Assembly: GCF_002006345.1 (NCBI RefSeq)
Contig: NZ_LZZM01000178.1
Span: 1 to 51,885 of the forward strand
Direction: 5' to 3'
DNA length: 51,885 nucleotides
DNA from: Clostridium puniceum
GTDB lineage: Bacteria; Bacillota; Clostridia; Clostridiales; Clostridiaceae
In this document: piece after piece, positions 42,443 to 51,758 of the stretch
Position numbering within the stretch: position 1 is the first letter of the stretch
How the letters are laid out: every line of letters starts with the position of its first letter
Notes under the pieces: generated by a model
The model's input: the letters and a program-made list of their open reading frames with translations, nothing else
What the model was told of the DNA's origin: nothing
Database searches by the model: none
Made by a program: the position numbers and the translations under genes

Positions 42443-43837
42443 ATGGAACAAGTGATAAAGAATAATATTCAGAATGCAGATGTAAAGTTAAGTTATAAAG
42501 AAAAAGTATCCTATGGCTCAGGTGAGGTTGGTATAAATTTATTATTTACGGCAATGGGTGCATTTTTACTATTTTACTATACTGATGTGGCTGGAGTTAG
42601 TGCAGCAGCTGTTGGCTCAATAATGTTAATATCAAAAATATTTGATGGTATTGCAGATATTGCTATGGGATTTATTACAGATAGAACTCAATCTAAATAT
42701 GGAAAAGCTAGGCCTTGGCTTTTAAGAATGGCAATTCCTTATGGTATAGCGGGAATATTGTTGTTTACAGTACCTGAAGTGGGTGAAATTGGAAAATTAG
42801 TATATATATTTCTTACATACAATACATTCTGTATTATTTATACGGCAGCGGTAATACCATATTATTCATTAAGTTCATTGGTTACACAAAATCAAAAGGA
42901 AAGAGAAAACATTGGGTTTATAAGATCAATAATGACTACAATAGGTAGTTTAGCTATTAACGCAGGAACATTACCTTTAGTAAATGCTTTTGGCGGTGGG
43001 AAAATAGCATGGACAATCACATTTGTAATTTTTGGAGCAATCTCTGCAGCATTATTTATATTAGCGTTTGTGAATACAAAAGAAAGAGTTGGAAATGATG
43101 GTATAGATCATGATGCTAATAATTCTAAAAAAGAAAAACGAGATATGAAAGATGAGATAAAATATTTATTTAAAAACAAATATTGGCTTATATTAACTGG
43201 AAATGGTTTTTGTTCGAATATGGTAATGGCCCTTAGTATGGGAGTAACAGTATATTTTGCGCAATATATATTAAAAAATCCAGGGGCAGTAGGAATTCTA
43301 GCTTTGTGTAATATGATTCCAATGTTTATATGCATACCTTTGGGATATCCATTAGTTCGGAAGTTTGGTAAGAGAAATATGTTAATAGCAGGTTTAGTTT
43401 TAATGGTTGTAGGATATGCAATTATGTTCTTAGGCGCAGCTAATCTTACAATTGTAGTTGCAGGAGTAATTATAAAAGCAATTGGTACAGCAACGCAATG
43501 GACTCAAGGACCTATGCTTGCAGATACTGTAGAATATGGTGAGTGGAAAAATGGAATAAGACAAGAAGGATTAATATTTAGTGCACAAAGTTTTGGAACA
43601 AAGATAGGCAGTGGATTAGGAACAGGTCTTATAGGATGGGTTCTAGGAATAACAGGATACATTGGCGGTGCGCAAGTGCAATCTGCGCCAGCACTGCTTG
43701 GAATAAATGCATTATTTATAATAATACCTGTAGTTATTACAGTAATTGAAATAATAATGATGGCACTTTATAAGTTAGATAGTGAGTACTCAAACGTATT
43801 AGAAAAGCTTAATTCAAGAAAAATATTAAATCATTAA
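42443..43837 (+). CDS. GPH-family sugar:cation symporter
   Basis: The 464-residue glycoside-pentoside-hexuronide symporter (MelB/YicJ/XynB group) has about 12 helices. Typical segments are SYGSGEVGINLLFTAMGAFL at the start, DGIADIAMGFITDRTQSKYG (about 66-85, with the cation-linked Asp positions) and LADTVEYGEWKNGIRQEG (about 355), the family signature. Translation begins at ATG 42443 with GGAGG 8 bases before it. It probably imports a rhamnose-, xylose- or galactose-containing glycoside for the GH78 or GH2 enzyme, coupled to Na+ or H+. Confidence 0.9.
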   Translation: MEQVIKNNIQNADVKLSYKEKVSYGSGEVGINLLFTAMGAFLLFYYTDVAGVSAAAVGSIMLISKIFDGIADIAMGFITDRTQSKYGKARPWLLRMAIPYGIAGILLFTVPEVGEIGKLVYIFLTYNTFCIIYTAAVIPYYSLSSLVTQNQKERENIGFIRSIMTTIGSLAINAGTLPLVNAFGGGKIAWTITFVIFGAISAALFILAFVNTKERVGNDGIDHDANNSKKEKRDMKDEIKYLFKNKYWLILTGNGFCSNMVMALSMGVTVYFAQYILKNPGAVGILALCNMIPMFICIPLGYPLVRKFGKRNMLIAGLVLMVVGYAIMFLGAANLTIVVAGVIIKAIGTATQWTQGPMLADTVEYGEWKNGIRQEGLIFSAQSFGTKIGSGLGTGLIGWVLGITGYIGGAQVQSAPALLGINALFIIIPVVITVIEIIMMALYKLDSEYSNVLEKLNSRKILNH

Positions 43838-43893
43838 AAATAAAATATTATATCTTAATATTATAAAAAAGTAGAATTTATGAGGTGTTTAAA

Positions 43894-44196
43894 TTGATAA
43901 TAAAATGTATAGATAATAATTTATGTTCAAGTCTAACTGTAGGAAAGCAGTATTTGTTAATAGATGAGAAACCAGAATATTTTGTAGTTATTGATGATGT
44001 AAATGAAGAATTAACATGTAAGAAAGAACGATTTATAGTGGTTGAAGATGGAGGTCTAACTAAAAAAGCGAAGGCAACTATAACAGAGTTAAATTATCAG
44101 TTACAAAATAATTGTAAAGATATTAAGAAGTATGTAATTAGGAAAAACTCTAAAGGAGAGATCAAAGAAATATCTATAATTTTTAATTATGATTAA
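43894..44196 (+). CDS. Small hypothetical protein
   Basis: This 100-residue protein is not assigned. The start is taken as TTG 43894, with GAGGTG (43882-43887) six bases upstream. It has the look of a small beta-barrel: SSLTVGKQYLLIDEKPEYFV followed by VIDDVNEELTCKKERF, a pattern seen in many short uncharacterised and phage-associated proteins. There is no signal or membrane segment. It lies 56 bases after the GPH gene and may be co-transcribed with it. Confidence 0.55.
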   Translation: MIIKCIDNNLCSSLTVGKQYLLIDEKPEYFVVIDDVNEELTCKKERFIVVEDGGLTKKAKATITELNYQLQNNCKDIKKYVIRKNSKGEIKEISIIFNYD

Positions 44197-44259
44197 TTTA
44201 TAAATGATATTTAATAGAAATAATTAAAAAATTTTAGATGTAACATTAACGTTCAATCT

Positions 44260-44409
44260 ATGATTAGAATAGCTACTGCTCAAACTAAAAGCCAAGTATA
44301 TCTAGAGGAGGCTAAATGGATGAGCATGGCAGAAGCATGGTTTGAAGATAAAATAGGATTACAATTATCAGAATTAACATCATATGAAATAATGAGTTTA
44401 AATAAATAA
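44260..44409 (+). CDS. Possible 49-codon open frame
   Basis: An open frame starting MIRIATAQTKSQVYLEEAKW, ending SELTSYEIMSLNK, has a protein-like amino-acid mix (several Trp, Met, Glu) unlike random AT-rich translation. It has no ribosome site before the ATG, although GAGGAGG occurs inside it at 44311-44317, ahead of an internal ATG at 44321. It may be the tail of a lost gene. Confidence is low. Confidence 0.25.
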   Translation: MIRIATAQTKSQVYLEEAKWMSMAEAWFEDKIGLQLSELTSYEIMSLNK

Positions 44410-44472
44410 TATAATTTGTGAATTCTTATGATATTTAGTACAAAATTTTCAATTTAGAGGGAGATTTAAACT

Positions 44473-47307
44473 ATGAAAATAATTAATTTAAAAACAAATC
44501 ACATTGAAAATCCATTAGGATTTGATTTAAGTAAGCCAAGCCTTTCATTTGTAACTTGTGATACAAATGCAAAAAAGCAAGTCGCTGCACAAATTATAGT
44601 GGCTTTAGATAAAGAATTTAATGATATTGTTTTTGATAGCGGAAAAAGTGAAGAAATAGATAGTTTAGCTTTTAAATTACCTATAGATTTAAGACCAAGA
44701 ATTCGTTACTACTGGAAGGTAACAGTATGGGCTAATAATGGAGATATTGCAACTAGTGAGTCTGCTTGGTTTGAAACAGCTAAAATAGATGAATCTTGGA
44801 GCTCAAAATGGATAACACCAGAATTAGATAGTGTAATACATCCGGTGTTAAATAAAGAATTTAATATAGAAAAGTCTATAAAATGTGCACGTGCTTATGT
44901 ATGTGGTTTAGGGTTATATGAAATAAATATTAATGGACAAAAGTGTGGAGAGGAGTATCTCGCTCCAAACTTTAATGCTTATGATAAATGGTTACAATAT
45001 CAAACTTATGATATTACCAATACATTAGAACAAGGAAAAAATACAATTGATGTTTTACTAGGAAATGGAATGTATAAAGGACGTTTTGGGCTTTCTAGAA
45101 CAGAAAATCTATATGGAGATAAGTTTGCTTTACTATGTGAAATAGTTATAGATTTTGAAGATGGTACTAGCCTTGTAATAAATTCAGATGAAACTTGGAA
45201 ATCAAGAAAAAGCAAAATTTTATCAAGTGGCATTTACGATGGTGAAGTTTATGATTCTACATTTAATGAACAAACTAGTTATGAAGTTCGAGAAATAGAT
45301 TTAGGTACAGATAAATTAAAAGCAAGATTAAGCTTGCCAGTAAAAATGAAAGAAAGACTAAAACCAATAGAAATAATCACAACACCTGCTGGAGAAACAG
45401 TTCTTGATTTAGGTCAAAATATGGTTGGCTGGATTGAGTTTAAAACCAATGCTCCTAAAGGTAGTGAAATAACTCTTCAATATGGTGAAATTCTTCAAGA
45501 AGGCAACTTTTACAGAGACAATCTACAAAGTGCTAAATGTGAGTTTAAATATATATCAGATGGTGAAGAAGCTGTAGTAAGACCTCACTTTACTTACTAT
45601 GGATTTAGATATGTAAAAGTAAGTGGATATCATGGAAAAGTAAATTCAGATAATTTTACGGGCTGCGTATTGTATTCCGATATGGAACTAACAGGGCATA
45701 TAGAAACTAGTAATCCATTAGTAAATAGATTATTTCTGAATGCATTATGGGGGCAAAAAGGAAACTTTTTAGATGTTCCAACAGATTGTCCACAACGTGA
45801 TGAGCGTTTAGGATGGACTGGAGATGCACAAGTCTTCTCAGGTACTGCAAGTTTTAATATGGATACTTTTGCTTTCTTTAATAAGTATATGTATGATATA
45901 GCTCGTGAGCAGGAAGTTAGGGAAGGACTTGTACCTAATATTGTACCAGTAGCTGGTACTGGAGATGGTTGTTCTAGTGGATGGTCAGATGTAGCAACAA
46001 TAATACCTTGGAATGTATATGTTCAATATGGAGATAAGAGAATATTAGAGCAGCAATTTGATAGTATGAAAGCATGGGTAGATTTTATTAAAAAGCAAGA
46101 TGATAATTCAGGTTCAAGAAGACTTTGGATAACAAGCTTCCAATTAGGAGATTGGCTTGCATTAGATGGGGAAAATCCTAACAGCTTTGCAGGTGGAACT
46201 GAAACAGGTTTTATTGCATCAGCGTATTATTACTATTCTTCAAGGATTGTTGCAAAAGCTGCAAAAATATTAGAAAAAGAAGAATTATTTAAAGAATATG
46301 AAGCTTTAGCCAGTGAAATTAGAGAAGCAATAAGGAAAGAATATTTTACAAGCACTGGACGTTTAGCACTAAAAAATCAAACAGCCTATATAATTGCACT
46401 TTATATGGATTTAGCACCAGAAGGCAAAGTAGAAAGAGTGATAAATGATTTACGTGAAAGATTTAAAGCAGATAAAAACCATTTAAAAACAGGGTTTATC
46501 GGAACTCCTTATTTATGTAAAGCGTTATCAGAAAATAGATGTAATGATTTAGCTTATACATTGCTTTTAAATAAAGATTATCCAAGCTGGTTATATGCAG
46601 TTACAATGGGTGCAACGACAATTTGGGAACGTTGGAACTCTGTACTTCCAGATGGAAAAATAAGTGGTACAGATATGAATTCATTAAATCACTATTCTTA
46701 TGGTTCAATTGTAGAATGGATGTATAGATATATGGCAGGAATAAATCCAGTAGAAAGCAAACCAGGTTTTAGGCATATAAAATTAACTCCTATGCCTGAT
46801 TATCGTTTAAAATATGCAAAAGCATCGTATAATTCATCAGTAGGTTTATATGAAAGTCAATGGGAAATAAGTGAAGAAGGAAATTTAAGCTTTAGATTTT
46901 TAATTCCATTTAATGCATCTGCAACTTTAATATTACCTAATGCAAAATTAGAAAATGTAAAAGTAAATAGTAAGTTACTAAAAGAAACGGACCTTAATTC
47001 AAGTAAAAGCAATGAAAATGTAATTGTAGAATTAGTTAGCGGTTCATATGAATTTTATTATGTACCAAAAGTGGCTTACATTAAATATTACAGTACTGAA
47101 TGTAGTTATGAGGAATTAGTAAAAAATGAAGAAAGTAAAAAGAGGTTAGTTGAAGTATTGCCTATAATGCTTCCAGATCATATGATAGGAAAAGTAGGGG
47201 ATAAGTCGCTAAGAGAATTATCACATATGCCATTTTTTCCTGTATCAAGTGATGTATTGGATGAGTTGGATAAGAAATTAGGGGAAATTAAAGTTAATAT
47301 TGATTGA
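44473..47307 (+). CDS. Alpha-L-rhamnosidase (GH78)
   Basis: This 944-residue enzyme releases L-rhamnose from pectin fragments or plant glycosides. N-terminal Ig-like and beta-sandwich domains (residues 1-320; LRPRIRYYWKVTVW, GLGLYEININGQK) precede the (alpha/alpha)6 barrel. The barrel carries the defining DCPQRDERLGWTGD (Asp438-Asp451, with the acidic catalytic residues), then TSFQLGDWLALDGENP and WERWNS (with catalytic-region Glu). A C-terminal sandwich (about 770-860) is followed by some 80 extra residues ending MPFFPVSSDVLDELDKKLG. No signal peptide is seen, so the enzyme is intracellular. AGGGAGA precedes the start. It lies downstream of the GPH symporter. Confidence 0.92.
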   Translation: MKIINLKTNHIENPLGFDLSKPSLSFVTCDTNAKKQVAAQIIVALDKEFNDIVFDSGKSEEIDSLAFKLPIDLRPRIRYYWKVTVWANNGDIATSESAWFETAKIDESWSSKWITPELDSVIHPVLNKEFNIEKSIKCARAYVCGLGLYEININGQKCGEEYLAPNFNAYDKWLQYQTYDITNTLEQGKNTIDVLLGNGMYKGRFGLSRTENLYGDKFALLCEIVIDFEDGTSLVINSDETWKSRKSKILSSGIYDGEVYDSTFNEQTSYEVREIDLGTDKLKARLSLPVKMKERLKPIEIITTPAGETVLDLGQNMVGWIEFKTNAPKGSEITLQYGEILQEGNFYRDNLQSAKCEFKYISDGEEAVVRPHFTYYGFRYVKVSGYHGKVNSDNFTGCVLYSDMELTGHIETSNPLVNRLFLNALWGQKGNFLDVPTDCPQRDERLGWTGDAQVFSGTASFNMDTFAFFNKYMYDIAREQEVREGLVPNIVPVAGTGDGCSSGWSDVATIIPWNVYVQYGDKRILEQQFDSMKAWVDFIKKQDDNSGSRRLWITSFQLGDWLALDGENPNSFAGGTETGFIASAYYYYSSRIVAKAAKILEKEELFKEYEALASEIREAIRKEYFTSTGRLALKNQTAYIIALYMDLAPEGKVERVINDLRERFKADKNHLKTGFIGTPYLCKALSENRCNDLAYTLLLNKDYPSWLYAVTMGATTIWERWNSVLPDGKISGTDMNSLNHYSYGSIVEWMYRYMAGINPVESKPGFRHIKLTPMPDYRLKYAKASYNSSVGLYESQWEISEEGNLSFRFLIPFNASATLILPNAKLENVKVNSKLLKETDLNSSKSNENVIVELVSGSYEFYYVPKVAYIKYYSTECSYEELVKNEESKKRLVEVLPIMLPDHMIGKVGDKSLRELSHMPFFPVSSDVLDELDKKLGEIKVNID

Positions 47308-47380
47308 TATATAAATATTTCCGATTAAATATAGAACCAGTAATAATGAAAATTGTAACAAAGAATATTGTGAGTTATGC

Positions 47381-47442
47381 TTAGAGGCAGTTCATGTCTT
47401 ACTGAACGGGCAACCTCCGCCACAAAATCTACGGAAATCTAA
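47381..47442 (+). ncRNA. Small structured RNA candidate
   Basis: TTAGA (47381) can close with TCTAA (47438), GAGG with CCTC (47384/47414) and GTTC with GAAC (47390/47404). CCG...CGG forms a further arm. The sequence ACGGGCAAC is GC-rich for this genome and also occurs in module 1 of the RNA at 11.5 kb. A hairpin follows 22 bases later. No named family is recognised. Confidence 0.45.
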
Positions 47443-47464
47443 AATTGATATGTTCATTTATAAT

Positions 47465-47507
47465 GAAGAGCAGTTTAAGCTATTTTATAATAGGTTGAAC
47501 TGCCTTC
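47465..47507 (+). terminator. Hairpin after the structured element
   Basis: GAAG-GCAGTT-AA-CTATT pairs with AATAG-TT-AACTGC-CTTC around a TTAT loop with a few mismatches. The following T content is low (TTAAAAAGTTTTC), so termination is probable but not certain. Confidence 0.6.
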
Positions 47508-47910
47508 TTAAAAAGTTTTCATTAAAAATTATTCTTAAAATTTAAGAGTAGTTTGAGCATCATTACTATTAGTAGTCATGCTTGTTACAGTTTTATAATC
47601 TTTTATTTCTTTTAATATAGAAACATATTTTATAATTTTTTAGATTTAATCGACTGACAAATAAATTGTTAACAAAATGTGTATCAAGTGATAAATATTC
47701 TGGATTTGGTAAAACAATTTGTATTTATTAATAAAAAATAATGTATAAGAATAAAGTAAATGATCTAAATATTAAGCAAAGTGTGAAGAAAGAATAATAG
47801 ATATTTTATACTATTAATTTAGAAATAGATAATTTTTAGTAGCTTGACAGTGAGAATTACTATAGATTACTATATGTATATTCAGCGTTTTTGACGGTGG
47901 TATAGTATTT

Positions 47911-48363
47911 ATGTCTAATTTAAATAATTTAAAATCATTAAAAAATTGTGTTTGTAGAAATCTGCGTATGACAACAAGAATTACTACTCAGCATTTTGAT
48001 CAAATTTTTCAGACTGTTGGACTAACAACTCCTCAATTCTCATTATTATCAGATATAACTGCACATGAGAATATCGCAATAAGTGAAGTGGCAGAGATAT
48101 TATTAATGGATCAAACGACTTTAACTCGTAATATTGAAATTTTAAGAAAAAAAGGATATGTTAATGTAAGAACAGACGGTAATGATTCAAGAAGAAAATG
48201 TATCTCTTTAAGTAATGTGGGAGAAGAAATACTAAATGAAGCTATCCCAGTATGGAATAATGTTCAATCTCTAATATTTAAGGAGATTGGTGCTGAAAAA
48301 TTTACGGGATTTTTGGAGACATTAACGCAAATCCAAACTATTATCAATAAAATATCTTCATGA
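47911..48363 (+). CDS. MarR-family transcriptional regulator
   Basis: The 150-residue winged-helix repressor has the family elements. These are LTTPQFSLLSDI (about residue 38), helix-turn-helix IAISEVAEILLMDQTTLTRN (about 55-75) and the wing LRKKGYVNVRTDGNDSRRKC with DxRxK (about 80-99). Long terminal helices serve dimerisation. It is upstream of, and on the same strand as, a drug-efflux MFS gene, a frequent regulator-target pairing, though 508 bases separate them. The ligand is unknown. Confidence 0.87.
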   Translation: MSNLNNLKSLKNCVCRNLRMTTRITTQHFDQIFQTVGLTTPQFSLLSDITAHENIAISEVAEILLMDQTTLTRNIEILRKKGYVNVRTDGNDSRRKCISLSNVGEEILNEAIPVWNNVQSLIFKEIGAEKFTGFLETLTQIQTIINKISS

Positions 48364-48871
48364 TAACATATACCTAGTTTTGGCTTAGATGAAGACCTTA
48401 ATCATATATTTACTTCATATCTTTCAATATAATCTGCTTTCATTGAAAAATATTCACAATAATATTTTGTCAGTATTTTATAGTCATTTGCATAAGATGA
48501 TTATAAGTTTTTAGATACTGTAGCCTTTAAATTTATAACTCTCATATATGTATTACAATGTGAAAAGTAATAACAGAATGGAGTTCTTGTTTATTTATAA
48601 AACTTGTAGTAATCAAGAGTTATTTTTCTGATAATATGTATATACATGCAAAAGGTTAATAGGTACTAAGATATAAGAATAGATTAATTATATTACATTT
48701 AAATTATAAATTATTGAAAGGACTTATAATACAATTAAATTTTTGGTATGTATCTAAAACCGATGTTTGAAAATGGAGATCTAATTCTATAAATGCTTGT
48801 TTAAAAGTATAAATTTAATTAAGAAATGTATAATAATCTGATAAATTAATTAAAGAGGATGATTTTGGATT
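48364..48871. other. 508-base spacer between MarR and MFS genes
   Basis: No complete gene is seen. On the minus strand, about 48402-48500 reads SYANDYKILTKYYCEYFSMK and on to a stop, a protein-like tail without start or ribosome site, possibly a gene remnant. The plus-strand end holds GAGGATG before the MFS gene. No clear MarR-type inverted repeat was found. Confidence 0.4.
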
Positions 48872-50299
48872 ATGGAGATAGAAAAAAGGAAGGAATATAA
48901 AAACAGATGGATAATATTAGCTGTTTTGGTGTTACTTCCATTCATGGCAACATTGGATAGCACTATAGTAAATGTAGTATTACCAGCCATGGTAAATATA
49001 TTTTCTGTAGATATGTATTCTATTCAATTAATAATAATTTGTTATCTAATTACAATAGTTAGTACAATTTTATTTTTTGGAAGACTTGGGGATATAAAAG
49101 GAAAATCTATGGTATTTAATTTAGGGTTATTAGTATTTACTATGGGATCATTATTTTGTGGTTTGTCAAAAAGTTTTACATCGCTAGTGTTTTTTAGAAT
49201 AATCCAGGCAATAGGAGCATCTGCTGCCATGGCAAATAATCAAGGAATAATAACCCAAGTATTCCCTGCCAATGAAAGAGGAAAGGCACTTGGAATATCT
49301 GGAACTTTCTTAGCACTTGGAACCATGATAGGACCACCATTAGGGGGGGTTATAATTTCATATTTAAACTGGTATTATATATTTTTTATAAATATTCCTG
49401 TTGGAGTGATAGCAACAATAATAGGTATTAAAATGTTACCTGACCAATTAAGTGAAAAAAAAGAAGATATTGATTTTGTAGGAGCTGTGATTTTTGGAGT
49501 CAGTGTTATTTTCTGCTTTTATTCTCTTATAACTGGCGAAATTATTGGATATGATAATCAGGTAATTATAGCAGGTTTTGTTATGGGAATAATTTTGTTT
49601 ATTACATTTATATTTTTAGAAAAGAGAGTAAAGTATACTCTTGTAGATTTTTCATTATTTAAAAGTTCACTTTTTTCTATAGGTATATTATGTACATTTA
49701 TATGTTATATGTCATTTAATAGTAACAATATTATTCAACCATTTTATATTGAAAATGTGTTAAAAATGACACCTGATTACTCAGGAATAATTATGATGAT
49801 TTCTCCATTAATAATTACAATAATTGCACCTTTTAGCGGCTATTTATCTGATAAAATTGGCTCAGAGCTTTTAACACTTAGTGGATTAATACTTATGGGA
49901 ATAGGTATGAGTTTAATGGCAACTTTAAATGAAAGTTCTCCCGTTAAAGAATTGATTATATATATTTTTTTAATATCAATTGGAAATGGGATATTTTTAT
50001 CTCCTAATAATTCACTTGTTATGTCTTCAGCACCTAGTGATAAATTAGGTATTGCAGGAAGTATAAATGCTTTGGTAAGAAATTTAGGGCAATCTTCAGG
50101 TGTAGCTATGGCTACTTTAATTTTATATTCTTTCATGAGCATAAAAATGGGAATAAAAGTACTTGGATATGTGAAAGGCAGAGAGGATATCTTTATATTT
50201 GGAATGAAGCATGTATATATAGCCTCTGCTTTAATTTGTTGTATAGGAATAGTAATAACAGCTATAAGATTAAAAATGAAGAAAAAATTTAAGCAGTAA
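48872..50299 (+). CDS. MFS multidrug exporter, DHA2 (EmrB/QacA) family
   Basis: The 475-residue protein has about 14 hydrophobic segments. Motif D1 reads LDSTIVNVVLPAM (residue 29 on), motif A GRLGDIKGK (about 70) and the antiporter motif C GPPLGGVIISYLNWYYIFFI (about 152-171). This marks it as a proton-driven exporter of the 14-TM group rather than an importer. The upstream MarR gene may control it. Substrates cannot be predicted. The ribosome site GAGG is 13 bases before the ATG. Confidence 0.9.
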   Translation: MEIEKRKEYKNRWIILAVLVLLPFMATLDSTIVNVVLPAMVNIFSVDMYSIQLIIICYLITIVSTILFFGRLGDIKGKSMVFNLGLLVFTMGSLFCGLSKSFTSLVFFRIIQAIGASAAMANNQGIITQVFPANERGKALGISGTFLALGTMIGPPLGGVIISYLNWYYIFFINIPVGVIATIIGIKMLPDQLSEKKEDIDFVGAVIFGVSVIFCFYSLITGEIIGYDNQVIIAGFVMGIILFITFIFLEKRVKYTLVDFSLFKSSLFSIGILCTFICYMSFNSNNIIQPFYIENVLKMTPDYSGIIMMISPLIITIIAPFSGYLSDKIGSELLTLSGLILMGIGMSLMATLNESSPVKELIIYIFLISIGNGIFLSPNNSLVMSSAPSDKLGIAGSINALVRNLGQSSGVAMATLILYSFMSIKMGIKVLGYVKGREDIFIFGMKHVYIASALICCIGIVITAIRLKMKKKFKQ

Positions 50300-50400
50300 C
50301 ATATAAAATAATTAATATTTTTTTCTGAGGGTTAAGGTTTAGAGTATAATAGAATATATGGTAAATATGATAAAAGACATTTAATTTTTAATATGATATG

Positions 50401-50451
50401 CTCCCTTTATAGTAGACAGTTAAAATAATAAAACTGTCATTATGAAGGGAG
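50401..50451 (+). promoter_or_regulatory. Hairpin at the IS left end covering the orfA ribosome site
   Basis: CTCCCTT (50401-50407) pairs with AAGGGAG (50445-50451), and GACAGTT with AACTGTC inside. The right arm is the orfA Shine-Dalgarno. A transcript entering from outside the IS would fold and hide it, while one starting within would not. This is a known protection strategy in insertion sequences. Confidence 0.65.
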
Positions 50452-50460
50452 TATATTTTT

Positions 50461-51138
50461 ATGGGAAGAAAAGCTAAAGTTTCTCCAGGTCAAAAACTTG
50501 AAGCTGTTGAAGATTATCTTTGTGGGAATAAAAGTTCTACCCAAATCTGTTATGAGTTAAATGTGACGAAAAAATCATTTGATCAATGGGTTCGTAAATT
50601 TAAGCTACATGGCGCTGAAGGACTTAAAACTACAACAAAAAATACATTTTACCCTATAGAACTTAAATATCAAGCTATAAAAGATTATCTTGACGGAATA
50701 GGCTCTTTGTTTGAAATTTGTAGCAAATACAATATTTCTTCACATAGTATTCTTCAACAATGGATTAAGAAGTATAATAGTCATAAAACATTTAAATCTC
50801 ATAGTAAGCAAGGGGATAGAATTATGACTAATGGAAGAAAAACTACTTATGAAGAAAGAACTGAGATTGTTGCATTCTGCATTTCGAATAATGATGATTA
50901 CCAAGCTACTGCTGATAAGTTTAAGGTTTCTTATCAACAAGTTTATACATGGGTAAGAAAATACAAAGCTAATGGATATGAAGAACTAACAGACCGTCGC
51001 GGTAAGCGTAAAGAGGCTGCTGAGCTTACTGAGTCTGATAAATTATCTGCACAATTAAAACTTATTGAAGCAGAAAATACACGTTTAAAGATGGAGATTG
51101 ATTTCTTAAAAAAATTGAAGGAAGTAGAAAGAAGGTGA
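50461..51138 (+). CDS. IS3-family transposase OrfA
   Basis: The 225-residue DNA-binding component has three helix-turn-helix repeats of the IS3/IS150 type: KLEAVEDYLCGNKSSTQICY (12 on), LKYQAIKDYLDGIGSLFEIC (63 on) and ERTEIVAFCISNNDDYQATA (about 132 on). A C-terminal leucine-zipper-like coiled coil follows (KLSAQLKLIEAENTRLKMEI). It binds the IS ends and is normally also made as an OrfAB fusion by frameshifting; an A7 run (51108-51114) near its end is a possible slip site. AAGGGAG is 9 bases before the ATG. Its stop overlaps the orfB start by four bases. Confidence 0.88.
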   Translation: MGRKAKVSPGQKLEAVEDYLCGNKSSTQICYELNVTKKSFDQWVRKFKLHGAEGLKTTTKNTFYPIELKYQAIKDYLDGIGSLFEICSKYNISSHSILQQWIKKYNSHKTFKSHSKQGDRIMTNGRKTTYEERTEIVAFCISNNDDYQATADKFKVSYQQVYTWVRKYKANGYEELTDRRGKRKEAAELTESDKLSAQLKLIEAENTRLKMEIDFLKKLKEVERR

Positions 51139-51758
51139 TAGGTACTAGAATACTCCAAGAATATAAATATATTTCTATAAAAGAATTACATGAGCAAAAT
51201 GGATATCCGATAGCTGATTTATGCAATTTAGCTAATATTGCACGATCATCTTACTACAAATGGATTAACCGTTCAGAGACTGAATTAGATAGGAAGAATT
51301 CAATAATACTAAAAGAGATTGTTAAGCTTTATGAAGATGTAAATGGTATCTATGGATACCGTCGGATAACAATGAATATAAATAGACTTCTGAATAAACA
51401 GTATAATCATAAACGAATTTATAGATTAATGAAATCTATAAACATGAGGTCAGTTATAAGAAAAAAGAGAAAATCTTATATTCAAAGCACTCCACAAATT
51501 ACTGCAGAAAACAAATTAAATAGAGAATTTTATGCAAATAAACCAAATGAAAAATGGTTAACAGATGTTACAGAATTTAAACTACTTAATGGTAAAAAGG
51601 CTTACCTTAGCGCAATATTTGATTTAGCTGATAAGAGCATTGTTTCTTATGTTGTTGGTCACTCAAATAACAATCAGCTTGTTTTTGATACATTTGATTT
51701 AGCAGTAAGTTCTAATCCGACTGCAAAGCCACTGTTTCATAGTGACAGGGGATTTCAG
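51135..51758 (+). pseudogene. IS3-family transposase OrfB, interrupted
   Basis: The catalytic integrase-type protein is open from GTG 51135. It shows the HTH_21-type segment GIYGYRRITMNINRLLN (71 on), the first catalytic Asp144 in WLTDVTEF and the second, Asp204, in LFHSDRGFQ. After Gln208 the expected YTS continuation is replaced by the 5' end of a group II intron; the last six codons before the stop at 51777 are intron sequence. The third catalytic residue, Glu, should lie beyond the intron. If the intron splices, the messenger RNA could still give an active transposase, so interrupted does not necessarily mean dead. Confidence 0.88.

Larger units (their letters stand above)
47308..47910 (+). 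other. 600-base spacer after the rhamnosidase gene
   Basis: It holds a small structured element (47381-47442) and a hairpin (47465-47507), both listed separately. The remaining 400 bases to the MarR gene are AT-rich without recognisable signals beyond a weak GGTGG ribosome site. Confidence 0.6.

Noticed and set aside
48402..48500. Minus-strand protein-like tail between the MarR and MFS genes
   Set aside because: It is too short (about 33 residues), lacks a start, and no family is recognised. It is mentioned only in the spacer entry.
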